A stretch of DNA of 64,000 nucleotides from Calliopsis andreniformis (Eukaryota; Arthropoda; Insecta; Hymenoptera; Andrenidae): assembly GCF_051401765.1 (NCBI RefSeq), contig NW_027480429.1, forward strand, positions 9,552,157 through 9,616,156, read 5' to 3'. Position 1 is the first letter of the stretch. The number at the start of each line of letters is the position of its first letter. Below are positions 25,309 through 39,000 of the stretch, one piece after another. The notes under the pieces are model-generated. The model was not told where the DNA came from, did not search any database, and worked only from the letters and a program-made list of their open reading frames with translations. The position numbers and the translations under genes were made by a program.

Positions 25309-26138
25309 CAACGCCCTAGGGTGACGCCTAGGTTGCTCGGAACGCAGAAATCACCATTACTTTCACACTGGATGCAATTATTCGTTTTATACGATGGAAA
25401 AGCTGTTGTATTTATATCGTATTTTATGCATCTGGCGTTGACTTCTTAGGACCTAACTATTCGATCTGGTGGAGCAACGCCCTGGAGTGAAACGTAGGCT
25501 GCCGGAACGTAGAAATGACCATTACATTCACACTGGTTGCAATTATTCCTGCTATACGATGGAAAAACTGTTGTATTTTTATTGTATTCTATGCTTCTGG
25601 CGTTTAATTCTAAGTCGCTAGCTATTGGATCTGGTGGAGCAACGACCTAGAGTGAAGCCTAGGTTGCCCGGAACGTAGAAATGACCAATACTTTCACACT
25701 GTTTGCTATTATTCATTTTGTACGATGGAAAAGCTGTTGTATTTATATTGTATTTTATGCCTCTGGCGTTGACTTCTAAGGACGTAGCTATTAGATGTGG
25801 TGGAGCAACGCCGTAGGGTGACGCCTAGGTTGCCCGGAACGTAGAAATGACCATTACTTTCACAATGTTTGCAACTACTCATTTTATACGATGGAATAGC
25901 TGTTGTACTTATATTGTATTTTATCCTTCTGGCGTTGAATTCTAAGTCCCTAGCTATTCGATCTGGTAGAGCAACGCCCTAGAGTGAAACCTAGGTTATC
26001 CGGAACGTAGAAATGACCAGTACATTCACACTGGTTGCAGTTATTCCTGTAAAACGAAGGAAAAACTGTTGCATCTTTATTGTATCTTATGCTTCTGGCG
26101 TTGACTTCTAAGGCCCTAACTATTCAATCTGGTGGAGC
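25309..26138. repeat. Five-monomer segment X, absent from copy 1
   Basis: 830 bp, exactly five monomers, between A' and C'. It contains diverged monomers with CCTGCTATACGATGG, GTTTAATTCTAAGTCGC, GTTTGCAACTACTC and CCTGTAAAACGAAGG. Its first bases match 28970 onward, the natural continuation of the same monomer series, which supports X being ancestral. Confidence 0.8.
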
Positions 26139-28884
26139 GACGCCCTAGAGTGAAGCCTAGGTTGGCCGGAATGTAGAAATGTCCATAACTTTCACACTGG
26201 TTGCAATTATTCGTTTTATACGATTGAAAAGCTGTTGTATTTATATTGTATTTTATGCTTCTGGCGTTGACTTCTTAGGCCCTAACTATTCCCTCTGGTG
26301 GATCAGCGCCCTAGAGTGAAACCTACGTTGCCCGGAACGTAGAAATGACCATTGCTTTCACACTGGTAGCAATTATTCGTTTTATACAATGGAAAAACTG
26401 TTCTATTTATTTTGCATTTTATGCTTCGGGCGTTGACTTCTAAGTCCCTAACTGATTGATCTGGTGGAGCAACGCCCTAGAGTGAAGCCTAGATTGCCCG
26501 GAACGTTGAAATGATCATAACTTTCACACTGGTTGCTATTATTCGTTTTATACGATGGAAAAGCTGTGGCACCTTTATTGTATTTTATTCATCTGCGGTT
26601 GACTTCTAAGGCCGTAGCTATTAGATGTGGTGGAGCAACGCCCTAGAGTGACGCCTAGGATGGCCGGAACGTAGAAATGACCATTACTTTCACAATGTTT
26701 GCAATTATTCATTTTATACGATGGAAAAGCTTTTGTACTTATATTGTATTTTATTCTTCTGGCGTTGACTTCTTAGGCCCTAACTATTCGATCTGGTGGA
26801 ACAACGCCTTGGAGTGAAGACTTGGTTGCCCGGAACATGGAAATGACCATTACTTTAACACTGTTTGCAGTCATTCCTTTTATACGATGGAAAAACTTTT
26901 GCATCCTTATTGTATTTTATGCTTCTGGCGTTGACTTCTAAGGCCCTAGCTATTCGATTTGGTGGAGCAACATCCGAGAGTGGAGCCTAGGTTGCCCGGT
27001 ACGTAGAAATGACCATTACTTTCACACTGCTTGCAAATATACATTATATACGATGGAAAATCTGTTGTATTTATGTTGTATTTTATGCTTCTGGCGTTGA
27101 CTTCTCAGGCCCTAACTATTTGATCTGGTGGAGCACCGCCATAGATTGAAGCCTAGGTTGCCCTGAACGTAGAAAAAACCATTACCTTCACACTGGTTGC
27201 AATTATTCGTTTTATACGATGGAAAAACTGTTCTATTTATTTTGTATTTTATGCTTCGGGCGTTGACTTCTAAGGGCCTAACTATTCAATCTGTTGGTAC
27301 AACGCCCAAGGGTGAAGCCTATGTTGCCCCGAAAGTAGAAATTACGTTAACTTTCATACTGGTTGCAATTATTCGTTTTATACGATGGAAAAGCTGTGGC
27401 ATCTTTATTGTATTTTATTCATCTGGGGTTGACTTCTAAGGCGGCAGCTATTAGATGTGGTGGAGCAACGCCATAGAGTGACGCCTAGGTTGCCCGGAAC
27501 GTAGAAATGACCATTACTTTCACAATGTTTGCAATTATTCATTTTATACGATGGAAAAGCTTTTGTACTTATATTGCATTTTATTCTTCTGGCGTTGACT
27601 TCTTAGGCCCTAACTATTCGATCTGGTGGAACAACGCCCTAGAGTGAAGACTAGGTTGCCCGGAACATGGAAATGACCATAACTTTCACACTGGTAGCAA
27701 TTATTCGTTTTATACGATGGAAAAACTGTTTTATTTATTTTGTATTTTATGCTTCTGGCTTTGACTTCTAAGGCCCTAACTATTCGATCTGTTGGAGCAA
27801 CGCCCTAGAGTGAAGCCTAGGTTGCCCGGAACGGAGAAATAACCATAACTTTCACACCGGTGGCAATTATTCGTTTTATACGATGGAAAAACTGTTCTGT
27901 TTATTTTGTATTTTATGCTTCGGGCGTTGACTTCTAAGGCCCTAACTATTCAGTCTGTTGGTGCAACGCCCCAGGGTGAAGACTCGGTTGCCCGGAAAGT
28001 AGAAATGACGTTAGCTTTCATACTGGTTGCAATTATTCGTTTTATACGATGGAAAAACAGTTGTATTTATATCGTATTTTATGCTTCGGGCATTGACTTC
28101 TAAGGCCCTAACTATTCAATCTGTTGGAGCAACGCCCTAGGGTGAAGCCTAGGTTGCCCGGAAAGTAGAAATGCCCATAACTTTCATCCTGGTTGCAATT
28201 ATTCGTTTTATATGATGGAAAAACTGTTGTGTTTATATAGTGTTTTATGCTTCTGGCGTTGACTTCTTAGGCCCTACCTATTCCATCTGGTGGAACAACG
28301 CCCTAGGGTGAAGCCTAGGTTGCCTGGAACGTAGAAATGACCATCATCTTCACACGGGTTGCAATTATTCCTGTTATAGGATGGAAAGACTGTTGTGTTT
28401 TTATTGTATTTTATACTTCAGGCGTTGACTTCTAAGGCCCTAGCTATTCGATCTGGTCGAGCAACGCCCTAGGGTGAAGTCTAGGTTGCCCGGAAAGTAG
28501 AAATGACCATAACTTTCATACTGGTTGCGATTATTCGTTTTATACGATGGAAGAACTGTTCTATTTACTTTGTATTTTAATCTTCGGGCGTTGACTTCTA
28601 CTGACCTAACTATTCGATCTGGTGGAAAAACGCCCTAGGGTGAAGCCTAGGTTGCCCGGAACGTAGAAACGACCATAACTTTCACACTGGTTGCAATTAT
28701 TCGTTTTATACGATTGAAAAGCTGTTGTATATATATTGTATTTTATGCTTCTGGCGTTGACTTCTTAGGCCCTAACTATTCCCTCTGGTGGATCAACGCC
28801 CTAGAGTGAAACCTACGTTGCCCGGAACGTAGAAATGACCATTACTTTCACACTGGTTGCAATTATTCCTGTTATACGATGGAA

Positions 28885-31800
28885 AGCTGTTGTATTTTAA
28901 TTGTATTTTATGCTTTTAGCGATGAATTCTCAGTCCCTAGCTATTCGATCTGGTGGAGCAACGCCCTAGAGTGACGCCTAGGTTGCTCGGAACGCAGAAA
29001 TCACCATTACTTTCACACTGGTTGCAATCATTCGTTTTATACGATGGAAAAGATGTTATATTTATATTGTATTTTATGCTTCTGGCGTTGACTTCTTAGG
29101 CCCTAACTATTAGATCTGGTGGAGCAATGCCTCAGAGATAAGTCTAGGATGCCCGAAACGCCGAAATGATCATTACTATCACGCTTGTTGCAATTATTCC
29201 TGTTATACGATGAAAAGACTGTTGTATTTTTATTGTATTTTATGCTTCAGTCGTAGACTTCTAAGGCTGTAGCTATTCGATATGTTGGAGCACCGCCGTA
29301 GGGTGAAGCCTAGGTTGCTCGGAACGTAGAAATGACCACTACTTTCACACTGGTTGCAATTATTCGTTTTATACGATGGAAAAGCTGTTATATTTATATT
29401 GTGTTTTATGCTTCTGGCGTTGACTTCTTAGGCCCTAGCTATTGGATCTGTTGGACCAACGCCCTATGGTGAAGCCTCGGGTTCCCGGAACGTAGAAATG
29501 ACCATCACTTTCACACTGGTTACAATTATTCCCGTTATACGATGGAAAAGCTGTTGTATTTTTATTGTATTTTATGCTCCTGGCGTTGACTTCTTAGGCC
29601 CTAACTACTCGATCTGGTGGAACAACGCCCTAGAGTGAAGCCTAGGTTGCCCGGATCGTAGAAATGGCCATTACTTTCACAGTGGTTGCAATTATTCGTT
29701 TTATACGATGAAAAAACTGTTGTATTTTTATTGTATTTTAAGCTTTTAGCGTTGACTTCTTAGGCCCTAGCCATTGGATCTGGTGGACCAACGCCCCAGA
29801 GTGTAGCCTAGGTTGCCCGGAATGTTGAAATGGCCATTACTTTCACAGTGGTTGCAATTATTCGTTTTATACGATGGAAAGACTGTTGTACATATATCGT
29901 ATTTTATGCTTCCGGCGTTGACATCTTAGGCCCTAACTATTCGATTTGGTGGAACAACGAGCTAGAGTGAAGCCTAGGTAGCCCGGTACGTAGAAATGAC
30001 CAACTCTTTCACACTGGTTGCAATTATTCCTGTTATACGATGTAAAAACTGTCGTATTTTTATTGTATTTTATGCTTCGGGAGTTGACTTCTAAGGCCCT
30101 AACCATACGATCTGGTGGACTAACGCCCTAGGGAGAAGCCTAGGTTGCCCGGAACGTAGAAATGACAATAACTTTCATACTGGTTGCAATTCTTCGTTTT
30201 ATACGATGGAATAGCTGTTGTATTTATATTGTGTTTTATGCCCCTGGCGTCGACTTCTTGCGCCCTAACTATTCGATCTGGTCGAACAACGCCCTAGAGT
30301 GAAGCCTAGGTTGCCCGGATCGTAGAAATGGCCATCACTTTCACACTGGTTGCTATTATTCGTTTTATACGAGGTAAAAATGGTTATATTTATATTGTAT
30401 TTTATGCTTCTGGCGTTGACTCCTAAGGTCCTATGTATTTGATCTGGTGGAGCATTACCTCAGAGTCATGTCAAGGATACCCGGAACGTATAAATGGCCA
30501 TTACTTTCACAGTGGTTGCAATTATCCGTTTTATACGATGGAAAAGCTGTTGTATTTAATTTGTATTTTATGCTTCTGCCGTTGGCCTCTTAGGCCCTAA
30601 CTATTCGATCTGGTCGAGCAACGCCCTAGATTGAAGCCTAGATTGCCCGGAACGTAGAGATGACAATTACCCTCACGCTTGTTGCAATTATTCCTGTTAT
30701 GCGATGGAAAGAGTGTTGCACTTTTATTGTATTTTATGCGTCTTGTGTTGCTTTCTAAGGCAGTAGCTGTTCGATGTAGTGGAGCAACGCCCTAGAGTGA
30801 AGCCTATGTTGCCCGGAACGTAGAAATGAAGAATTACTTTCACACTGGATGCAATTATTCCTGTTATAGGATGTAAAAACAGTTGTATTTTTATTGTATT
30901 TTATGCTTCTAGCGTTTACTTCTTAGGCCCTAGCTATTGGATCTGGTGGACCAACGCCCTATGGTGAAGCCTAGGTTGACTGGAACGTAGAAATGACCAT
31001 CACTTTCACACGGGTTGCAATTATTCCCGTTATAGGATGGAAAGACTGTTGTATTTTTATTGTATTTTATACTTCAGGCGTTAACTTCTGAGGCCGTAGC
31101 TATTCGATGTGGTGGAAGAACGCCATGGAGTGAAGCCTAGGTTGCCCGGAACGTAGAAATGACCATAAGTTTCATACTGGTTGCAATTATTCGTTTTATA
31201 CGTTGGAAAAACTGTCGTATTTATATTGTATTATGTGCTTCTGGCGTTGACTTCTAAGGCACTAACTATGCGATCTTGCGGAACAACGCCCTGGGGTGAA
31301 ACCTAGGTTGCCCGGAACGTAGAATTGGCCGTCACTTTCAAACTGGTTGCAATTAATCCAGTTATACGATGGAAAAACTGTTGTATTTTTATTGCATTTT
31401 ATGCTTCTGGCGTTCACTTCTTAAGCCCTAACTATTCGATCTGGTGGAACAACGGCTTAGGGTGCAGCCTAGGTTGCCCGGAACGTAGAAATGACCATAA
31501 CTTTTACACTGGTAGCAATTATTCGTTTTATACAATGGAAAAACTGTTCTATTTATTTGGTATTTAATGCTTCGAGCGTTGGCTTCTAAGGCCCTAACTG
31601 TTTGATCTGGTGGAGCAACGCCCTGTGGTGCAGCCTAGGTTGCCCGGAACGTAGAATTGGCCATTACTTTCAAACTGGTTGCAATTATTCCTGTTGTATG
31701 ATGCAAACACTGATGTATTTTTTTTGCATTTTATGGTTCGGGCGTTGGCTTCTAATGCCCTAACTATTCAATCTGTTGGAGCAACGCCCTAGGGTTAGCC

Positions 31801-32090
31801 TAGGTTGCTCGGAAAGTAGAAATGACCATAAGTTTCATACTGGATGCAATTATTCGTTTTATACGATAGAAAATCTGTTGTATTTATATTGTATTTTATG
31901 CTTCTGGCGTTGACTCCTAAGGCCCTAGCTATTCGATCTAGTAGAGCAACGCCCTAGAGTGTAGCCTAGGTTGCCCGGAAAGGAGAAATGACCATCACTT
32001 TCAAACTGGTTGCAATTAATCCAGTTATACGATGGAAAAACTGTTGTATTTTTATTGCATTTTATGCTTCTGGCGTTCACTTCTTAGGCC
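28885..32090. repeat. Block F (about 19 monomers)
   Basis: First member of a duplication with 33366-36070. The shared left end has GCTTTTAGCGATGAATT; the right end is near GTTCACTTCTTAGGCC at 32090. It keeps three monomers that F' lacks: about 29215-29380, 30120-30285 and 31460-31630. Confidence 0.85.
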
Positions 32091-32849
32091 ATAACTATTC
32101 GATCTGGTGGAACAACGGCTTAGGGTGAAGCCTAGGTTGCCCGGAACGTAGAAATGACCATAACTTTTACACTGGAAGCAATTATTCGTTTTATACAATG
32201 GAAAAACTGTTCTATTTATTTGGTATTTAATGCTTCGAGCGTTGGCTTCTAAGGCCCTAACTGTTTGATCTGGTGGAGCAACGCCCTAGAGTGAAGCCTA
32301 GGTTGCCCGGAATGTAGAAATGACCATAACTTTCACACTGGCTGCTATTATTCGTTTTATACGATGGAAAAACTGGTATATTTATATTGTATTTTATGCT
32401 TCTGTCGTTGACTTCTTAGGCCCTAACTATTCGATCTGGTGGAACAACGCCCTAGAGTGAAGCCTAGGTTGCCGGGAACGTAGAAATGACCATTACTTTC
32501 ACACGGGTTGCAATTATTCCTGTTATAGGATGGAAAGACTGTTGTATTTTTATAGTATTTTATACTTCAGGCGTTGACTTCTGAGGCCGTAGCTATTCGA
32601 TGTGGTGGAAGAACGCCATAGAGTGAAGCCTAGGTTGCCCGGAACGTAGAAATGGCCATCACTTTCAAACTGGTTGCAATTATTCCTGTTATATGATGGA
32701 AACACTGTTGTATTTATATTGTATTTTATGCCTCTGGCGTTGACTTCTAAGGCCGTAGCTATTAGATGTGGTGGAGCAACGCCCTAGAGAGACGCCTAGG
32801 GTGCTCGGAACGTAGAAATGACCATTACTTTCACACTGGTTGCAATTAC

Positions 32850-33190
32850 TCCCGTTATAGGATGGAAAGACTGTTGTATTTTTATTGTATTTTATACTTC
32901 AGGCGTTAACTTCTGAGGCCGTAGCTATTCGATGTGGTGGAAGAACGCCATGGAGTGAAGCCTAGGTTGCCCGGAACGTAGAAATGACCATAAGTTTCAT
33001 ACTGGTTGCAATTATTCGTTTTATACGTTCGAAAAACTGTTGTATTTATATTGTATTATATGCTTCTGGCGTTGACTTCTAAGGCACTATCTATGCGATC
33101 TTGCGGAACAACACCCTGGGGTGAAACCTAGGTTGCCCGGAACGTAGAATTGGCCATCACTTTCAAACTGGTTGCAATTATTCCTGTTGT
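32850..33190. repeat. Two-monomer copy of 31025-31370
   Basis: It shares CCCGTTATAGGATGG, GGCGTTAACTTCTGAGG, GAACGCCATGGAGTG and the TATGCGATCTTGCGG signature at an offset of 1825 bp (11 monomers). It sits in the linker between F and F'. Confidence 0.78.
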
Positions 33191-33365
33191 ATGATGGAAA
33201 CACTGTTGTATTTTTTTTGCATTTTATGGCTCGGCGTTGGCTTCTAAGGCCCTAACTGTTTGATCTGGTGGAGCAACGCCCTAGAGTGAAGCCGAGGTTG
33301 CCCGGAACGAAGAAATGACCATAAGTTTCACACTGGCTGCTATTATTCGTCTTATACGATGGAAA

Positions 33366-36070
33366 AACTGTTGTATTTTAATTGTGTTTTATGCTTTTAG
33401 CGATGAATTATAAGTCCCTAGCTATTCAATCAGGTGGAGCAACGCCCTAGAGTGACGCCTAGGTTGCTCGGAACGTAGAAATGACCATTACTTTCACACT
33501 GGTTGCAATTATTCGTTTTATACGATGGAAAAGATGTTATATTTATATTGTATTTTATGCTTCTGGCGTTGACTTCTTAGGCCCTAACTATTCGATCTGG
33601 TGGAGCAATGCCTCAGAGATAAGTCTAGGATGCCCGAAACGCCGAAATGATCATTACTATCACGCTTGTTGCAATTATTCCTGTTATACGATGAAAAGAC
33701 TGTTATATTTATATTGTATTTTATGCTTCTGGCGTTGACTTCTTAGGCCCTAGCTATTGGATCTGTTGGACCAACGCCCTATGGTGAAGCCTCGGGTACC
33801 CGGAACGTAGAAATGACCATCACTTTCACACTGGTTACAATTATTCCCGTTATACGATGGAAAAGCTGTTGTATTTTTATTGTATTTTATGCTCCTGGCG
33901 TTGACTTCTTAGGCCCTAACTACTCGATCTGGTGGAACAACGCCCTAGAGTGAAGCCTAGGTTGCCCGGATCGTAGAAATGGCCATTACTTTCACAGTGG
34001 TTGCAATTATTCGTTTTATACGATGAAAAAACTGTTGTATTTTTATTGTATTTTAAGCTTTTAGCGTTGACTTCTTAGGCCCTAGCCATTGGATCTGGTG
34101 GACCAACGCCCTAGAGTGAAGCCTAGGTTGCCCGGATTGTTGAAATGGCCATTACTTTCACAGTGGTTGCAATTATTCGTTTTATACGATGGAAAGACTG
34201 TTGTACATATATCGTATTTTATGCTTCCGGCGTTGACATCTTAGGCCCTAACTATTCGATTTGGTGGAACAACGAGCTAGAGTGAAGCCTAGGTAGCCCG
34301 GTACGTAGAAATGACCAACTCTTTCCACTGGTTGCAATTATTCCTGTTATAAGATGTAAAAACTGTTGTATTTTTATTGTATTTTATGCTTCGGGAGTTG
34401 ACTTCTAAGGCCCTAACCATACGATCTGGTGGACTAACGCCCTAGAGTGAAGCCTAGGTTGCCCGGATCGTAGAAATGGCCATCACTTTCACACTGGTTG
34501 CTATTATTCGTTTTATACGACGTAAAAATGGTTATATTTATATTGTATTTTATGCTTCTGGCGTTGACTCCTAAGGTCCTATGTATTTGATCTGGTGGAG
34601 CATTACCTCAGAGTTATGTCAAGGATACCCGGAACGTATAAATGGCCATTACTTTCACAGTGGTTGCAATTATTCGTTTTATACGATGGAAAAGCTGTTG
34701 TATTTAATTTGTATTTTATGCTTCTGCCGTTGACCTCTTAGGCCCTAACTATTCGATCTGGTCGAGCAACGCCCTAGAGTGAAGCCTAGATTGCCCGGAA
34801 CGTAGAGATGACAATTACCCTCACGCTTGTTGCAATTATTCCTGTTATGCGATGGAAAAAGTGTTGCACTTTTATTGTATTTTATGCGTCTTGCGTTGCT
34901 TTCTAAGGCAGTAGCTGTTCGATGTAGTGGGGCAACGCCCTAGAGTGAAGCCTATATTGCCCGGAACGTAGAATTAAAGAATTACTTTCACACTGGATGC
35001 AATTATTCCTGTTATACGGTGTAAAAACAGTTGTATTTTTATTGTATTTTATGCTTCTAGCGTTGACTTCTTAGGCCCTAGCTATTGGATCTGGTGGACC
35101 AACGCCCTATGGTGAAGCCTAGGTTGACTGGAACGTAGAAATGACCATCACTTTCACACGGGTTGCAATTATTCCCGTTATAGGATGGAAAGACTGTTGT
35201 ACTTTTATTGTATTTTATACTTCAGGCGTTAACTTCTGAGGCCGTAGCTATTCGATGTGGTGGAAGAACGCCATGGAGTGAAGCCTAGGTTGCCCGGATC
35301 GTAGAAATGACCATAAGTTTCATACTGGTTGCAATTATTCGTTTTATACGTTGGAAAAACTGTCGTATTTATATTGTATTATGTGCTTCTGGCGTTGACT
35401 TCTAAGGCACTAACTATGCGATCTTGCGGAACAACGCCCTGGGGTGAAACCTAGGTTGCCCGGAACGTAGAATTGGCCGTCACTTTCAAACTGGTTGCAA
35501 TTAATCCAGTTACACGATGGAAAAACTGTTGTATTTTTATTGCATTTTATGCTTCTGGCGTTCACTTCTTAAGCCCTAACTATTCGATCTTGTGGAACAA
35601 CGGCTTAGGGTGAAGCCTAGGTTGCCCGGAACGTAGAATTGGCCATTACTTTCAAACTGGTTGCAATTATTCCTGTTGTATGATGCAAACACTGATGTAT
35701 TTTTTTTGCATTTTATGGTTCGGGCGTTGGCTCCTAATGCCCTAACTATTCAATCTGTTGGAGCAACGCCCTAGGGTTAGCCTAGGTTGCTCGGAAAGTA
35801 GAAATGATCATAAGTTTCATACTGGATGCAATTATTCGTTTTATACGATGGAAAATCTGTTGTATTTATATTGTATTTTATGCTTCTGGCGTTGACTCCT
35901 AAGGCCCTAGCTATTCGATCTAGTAGAGCAACGCCCTAGAGTGTAGCCTAGGTTGCCCGGAAAGGAGAAATGACCATCACTTTCAAACTGGATGCAATTA
36001 ATCCAGTTATACGATGGAAAAACTGTTGTATTTTTATTGCATTTTATGCTTCTGGCGTTCACTTCTTAGG
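33366..36070. repeat. Block F' (about 16 monomers, three single-monomer losses)
   Basis: Partner of 28885-32090. The offset falls in steps of one monomer: 4481 bp at the left, 4315 after about 33700, 4148 after about 34440, 3982 after about 35610. Each step removes exactly one monomer and keeps the 166-bp register. F and F' differ by scattered substitutions and a 2-base loss (CTCTTTCACACTGG against CTCTTTCCACTGG at 34320), clearly more than the A/A' pair. Confidence 0.85.
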
Positions 36071-39000
36071 CCCTAGCTATTGGATCTGGTGGACCAACGC
36101 CCTATGGTGAAGCCTAGGTTGACTGGAACGTAGAAATGACCATCACTTTCACACGGGTTGCAATTATTCCCGTTATAGGATGGAAAGACTGTTGTACTTT
36201 TATTGTATTTTATTTTTCAGGCGTTGACTTCTGAGGCCGTAGCTATTCGATGTGGCGGAAGAACGCCATAGAGTGAAGTCTAGGTTGCCCGGAACGTAGA
36301 AATGGCCATCACTTTCAAACTGGTTGCAATTATTCCTGTTTTATCATGGAAACACTGTTGTATTTATATTGTATATTATGCCTCTGGCGTTGACTTCAAA
36401 GTCCGTAGCTATTAGATATCGTGGAGCAACGCCCTAGAGAGACGCCTAGGGTGCTCGGAACGTAGAAATGACCATTACTTTCACACTTGTTGCAATTATT
36501 CGTTTTATACGATGGAAAAGCTGTTGCATTTATATCGTATTTTATGCCTCTGGCGTTGACTTCTTAGGCCGTAACTATTCGGTCTGGTGGAGCAACGCCC
36601 TGGAGTGAAACCTAGGTTGCCCGGAACGTAGAATTGGCCATCACTTTCAAACTGGTTGCAATTATTCCTGTTATACGATGGAAAAACTGTTGTATTTTTA
36701 TTGCATTTTATGCTTCTTTCGTTCACTTCTTAGGCCCTAAATATTCGATCTGGTGGAACAACGGCTTAGGGTGAAGCCTAGGTTGCCCGGAACGTAGAAA
36801 TGACCATAACTCTTACACTGGTAGCAATTATTCGTTTTATACAATGCAAAAACTGTTCTATTTATTTGGTATTTAATGCTTCGAGCGTTGGCTTCTAAGG
36901 CCCTAACTATTCAATCTGTTGGACCAACGCCCTAGGGTGAAGCCTAGGTTGCTCGGAAAGTCGAAATGACCATAAGTTTCATTCTGGTTGCAATTATTCC
37001 TATTATACGATGGAAAAGCTGTTGTATTTATATCGTATTTTATGCTTCTGGCGTTGACTTCTAAGGCACTAACTATTCGATCTGGTGGAGCAACGCCCTA
37101 GTGTGAATCCTAGGTTGCCCGGAGCGTAGAATTGGCCATCACTTTCAAACTCGTTGCAATTATTCCTGTTATATGATGGAAACACTGTTGTATTTTTATT
37201 GCATTTTATGCTTCGGGCGTTGACTTCTAAGGCCCTAACAATTCAATCTGTTCGAGCAACGCCCTAGGGTGAAGCCTAGGTTGCTCGGAAAGTAGAAATG
37301 ACCATAAGTTCCATACTGGTTGCAATTATTCGTTTTATACGATGGAAAAACTGTTGTATTTATATTGTACTTTATGCTTCTGGCGTTGACTTCTAAGGCC
37401 CTAGCTATTCGAACTAGTAGAGCAACGCCCTAGAGTGTAGCCTAGGTTGCCCGGAAAGGAGAAATGACCATCACTTTCAAACTGGTTGCAATTAATCCAG
37501 TTATACGATGGAAAAACTGTTGTATTTTTATTGCATTTTATGCTTCTGGCGTTCACTTCTTAGGCCCTAACTATTCGATCTGGTGGAACAACGGCTTGGG
37601 GTGAAGCCTAGGTTGCCCGGAACGTAGAATTGGCCATCACTTTCAAACTGGTTGCAATTATTCCTGATAGATGATGGAAACACTGTTGTATTTTTTTTGC
37701 ATTTTATGGTTCGGGCGTTGACTTCTAAGGCCCTAACTATTCAATCTGTTGGAGCAACGCCCTAGGGTGAAGCCTAGGTAGCGCGGAAAGTAGAAATGAC
37801 CATAAGTTTCATACTGGTTGCAATTATTCGTTTTATACGATGGAAAAACTGTTGTATATATATTGTATTTTATGCTTCTGGCGTTGTCTTCTAAGGCACT
37901 AACAATTCGATCTGGTGGAGCAACGCCCTAGAGTGCAGCCTAGGTTGCCCGGAACGTAGAATTGGCCATCACTTTCAAACTGGTTGCAATTATTCCTGTT
38001 ATATGATGGAAACACTGTTGTATTTTTTATGCATTTTATGGTTCGGGCGTTGACTTCTAAGACCCCAACTATTCAATCTGTTGGAGCAACGCCCTAGGGT
38101 CAAGCCTAGGTTGCTCGGAAAGTAGAAATGTCCATAAGATTCATACTGGTTGCAATTATTCGTTTTATACGATGAAAAAACTGTTGTATTTATATTGTAT
38201 TTTATGCTTCTGGCGTTGACTTCTAAAGCACTAACTATTCGATCTGGTGGAGCAACGCCCTAGAGTGAATCCTATGTTGCCCGGAACGTAGAATTGGCCA
38301 TCACTTTCAAACTGGTTGCAATTATTCCAGTTATATGATGGAAACACTGTTGTATTTTTTTTGCATTTTATGGTTCGGGCGTTGGCTTCTAAGGCACTAA
38401 CTATTCAATCTGTTGGAGCAACGCCCTAGGGTGAAGCCTAGGTTGCTCGGAAAGTAGAAGTGACCATAAGTTTCATACTGGTTGCAATTATTCGTTTTAT
38501 ACGATGGAAAAACTGTTGTATTTATATTGTACTTTATGCTTCTGGCGTTGACTTCTAAGGCCCTAGCTATTCGATCTAGTAGAGCAACGCCCTAGAGTGT
38601 AGCCTAGGTTGCCCGGAAAGGAGAAATGACCATCACTTTCAAACTGGTTGCAATTAATCCAGTTATACGATGGAAAAACTGTTGTATTTTTATTGCATTT
38701 TATGCTTCTGGCGTTCACTTCTTAGGCCTTAACTATTCGATCTGGTGGAACAACGGCTTAGGGTGAAGCCTAGGTTGCCCGGAACGTAGAATTGGCCATC
38801 ACTTTCAAACTGGTTGCAATTATTCCTGATAGATGATGGAAACACTGTTGTATTTTTTTTTGCATTTTATGGTTCGGGCGTTGACTTCTAAGGCCCTAAC
38901 TATTCAATCTGTTTTAGCAACGCCATAGGGTGAAGCCTAGGTTGCTCGGAAAGTAGAAATGACCATAAGTTTCATACTGGTTGCAATTATTCGTTCTATA

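Larger units (their letters stand above)
20821..28785. repeat. Large tandem duplication, copy 2 (7965 bp, 48 monomers)
   Basis: Made of A' (20821-25308, partner of 13685-18172), X (25309-26138, five monomers missing from copy 1) and C' (26139-28785, partner of 18173-20820). A' and A read almost identically: I saw one clear substitution in about 4.49 kb (GCCTCTGG at 15140 against GCATCTGG at 22275). C' and C show about ten differences in about 2.65 kb, for example GTGGCACC/GTGGCATC, TAGTGATTT/TAGTGTTTT and CTAATGACAT/CTACTGACCT. The right edge is near 28780, where CCCTCTGG replaces CGATCTGG. Confidence 0.92.
28786..36070. repeat. Satellite region 3: diverged array with one imperfect duplication
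   Basis: About 44 monomers, the most varied in the window, with many private words such as GCAATGCCTCAGAGATAAG, GCATTACCTCAGAGT, CCCTATGGTGAAGCC, GAAGAACGCCATGGAG and GCGATCTTGCGGAACAACG. It consists of block F (28885-32090), a linker (32091-33365) and F' (33366-36070). Higher divergence with longer unique signatures is the usual look of older or less homogenised satellite. No gene or mobile element interrupts it. Confidence 0.88.

Noticed and set aside
28733..28745. TATA-box-like words (TATATATATTG and similar, also 37855, 42005, 44495)
   Set aside because: They are substitutions in the AT-rich phase of ordinary monomers, recur with their family, and have no gene downstream.
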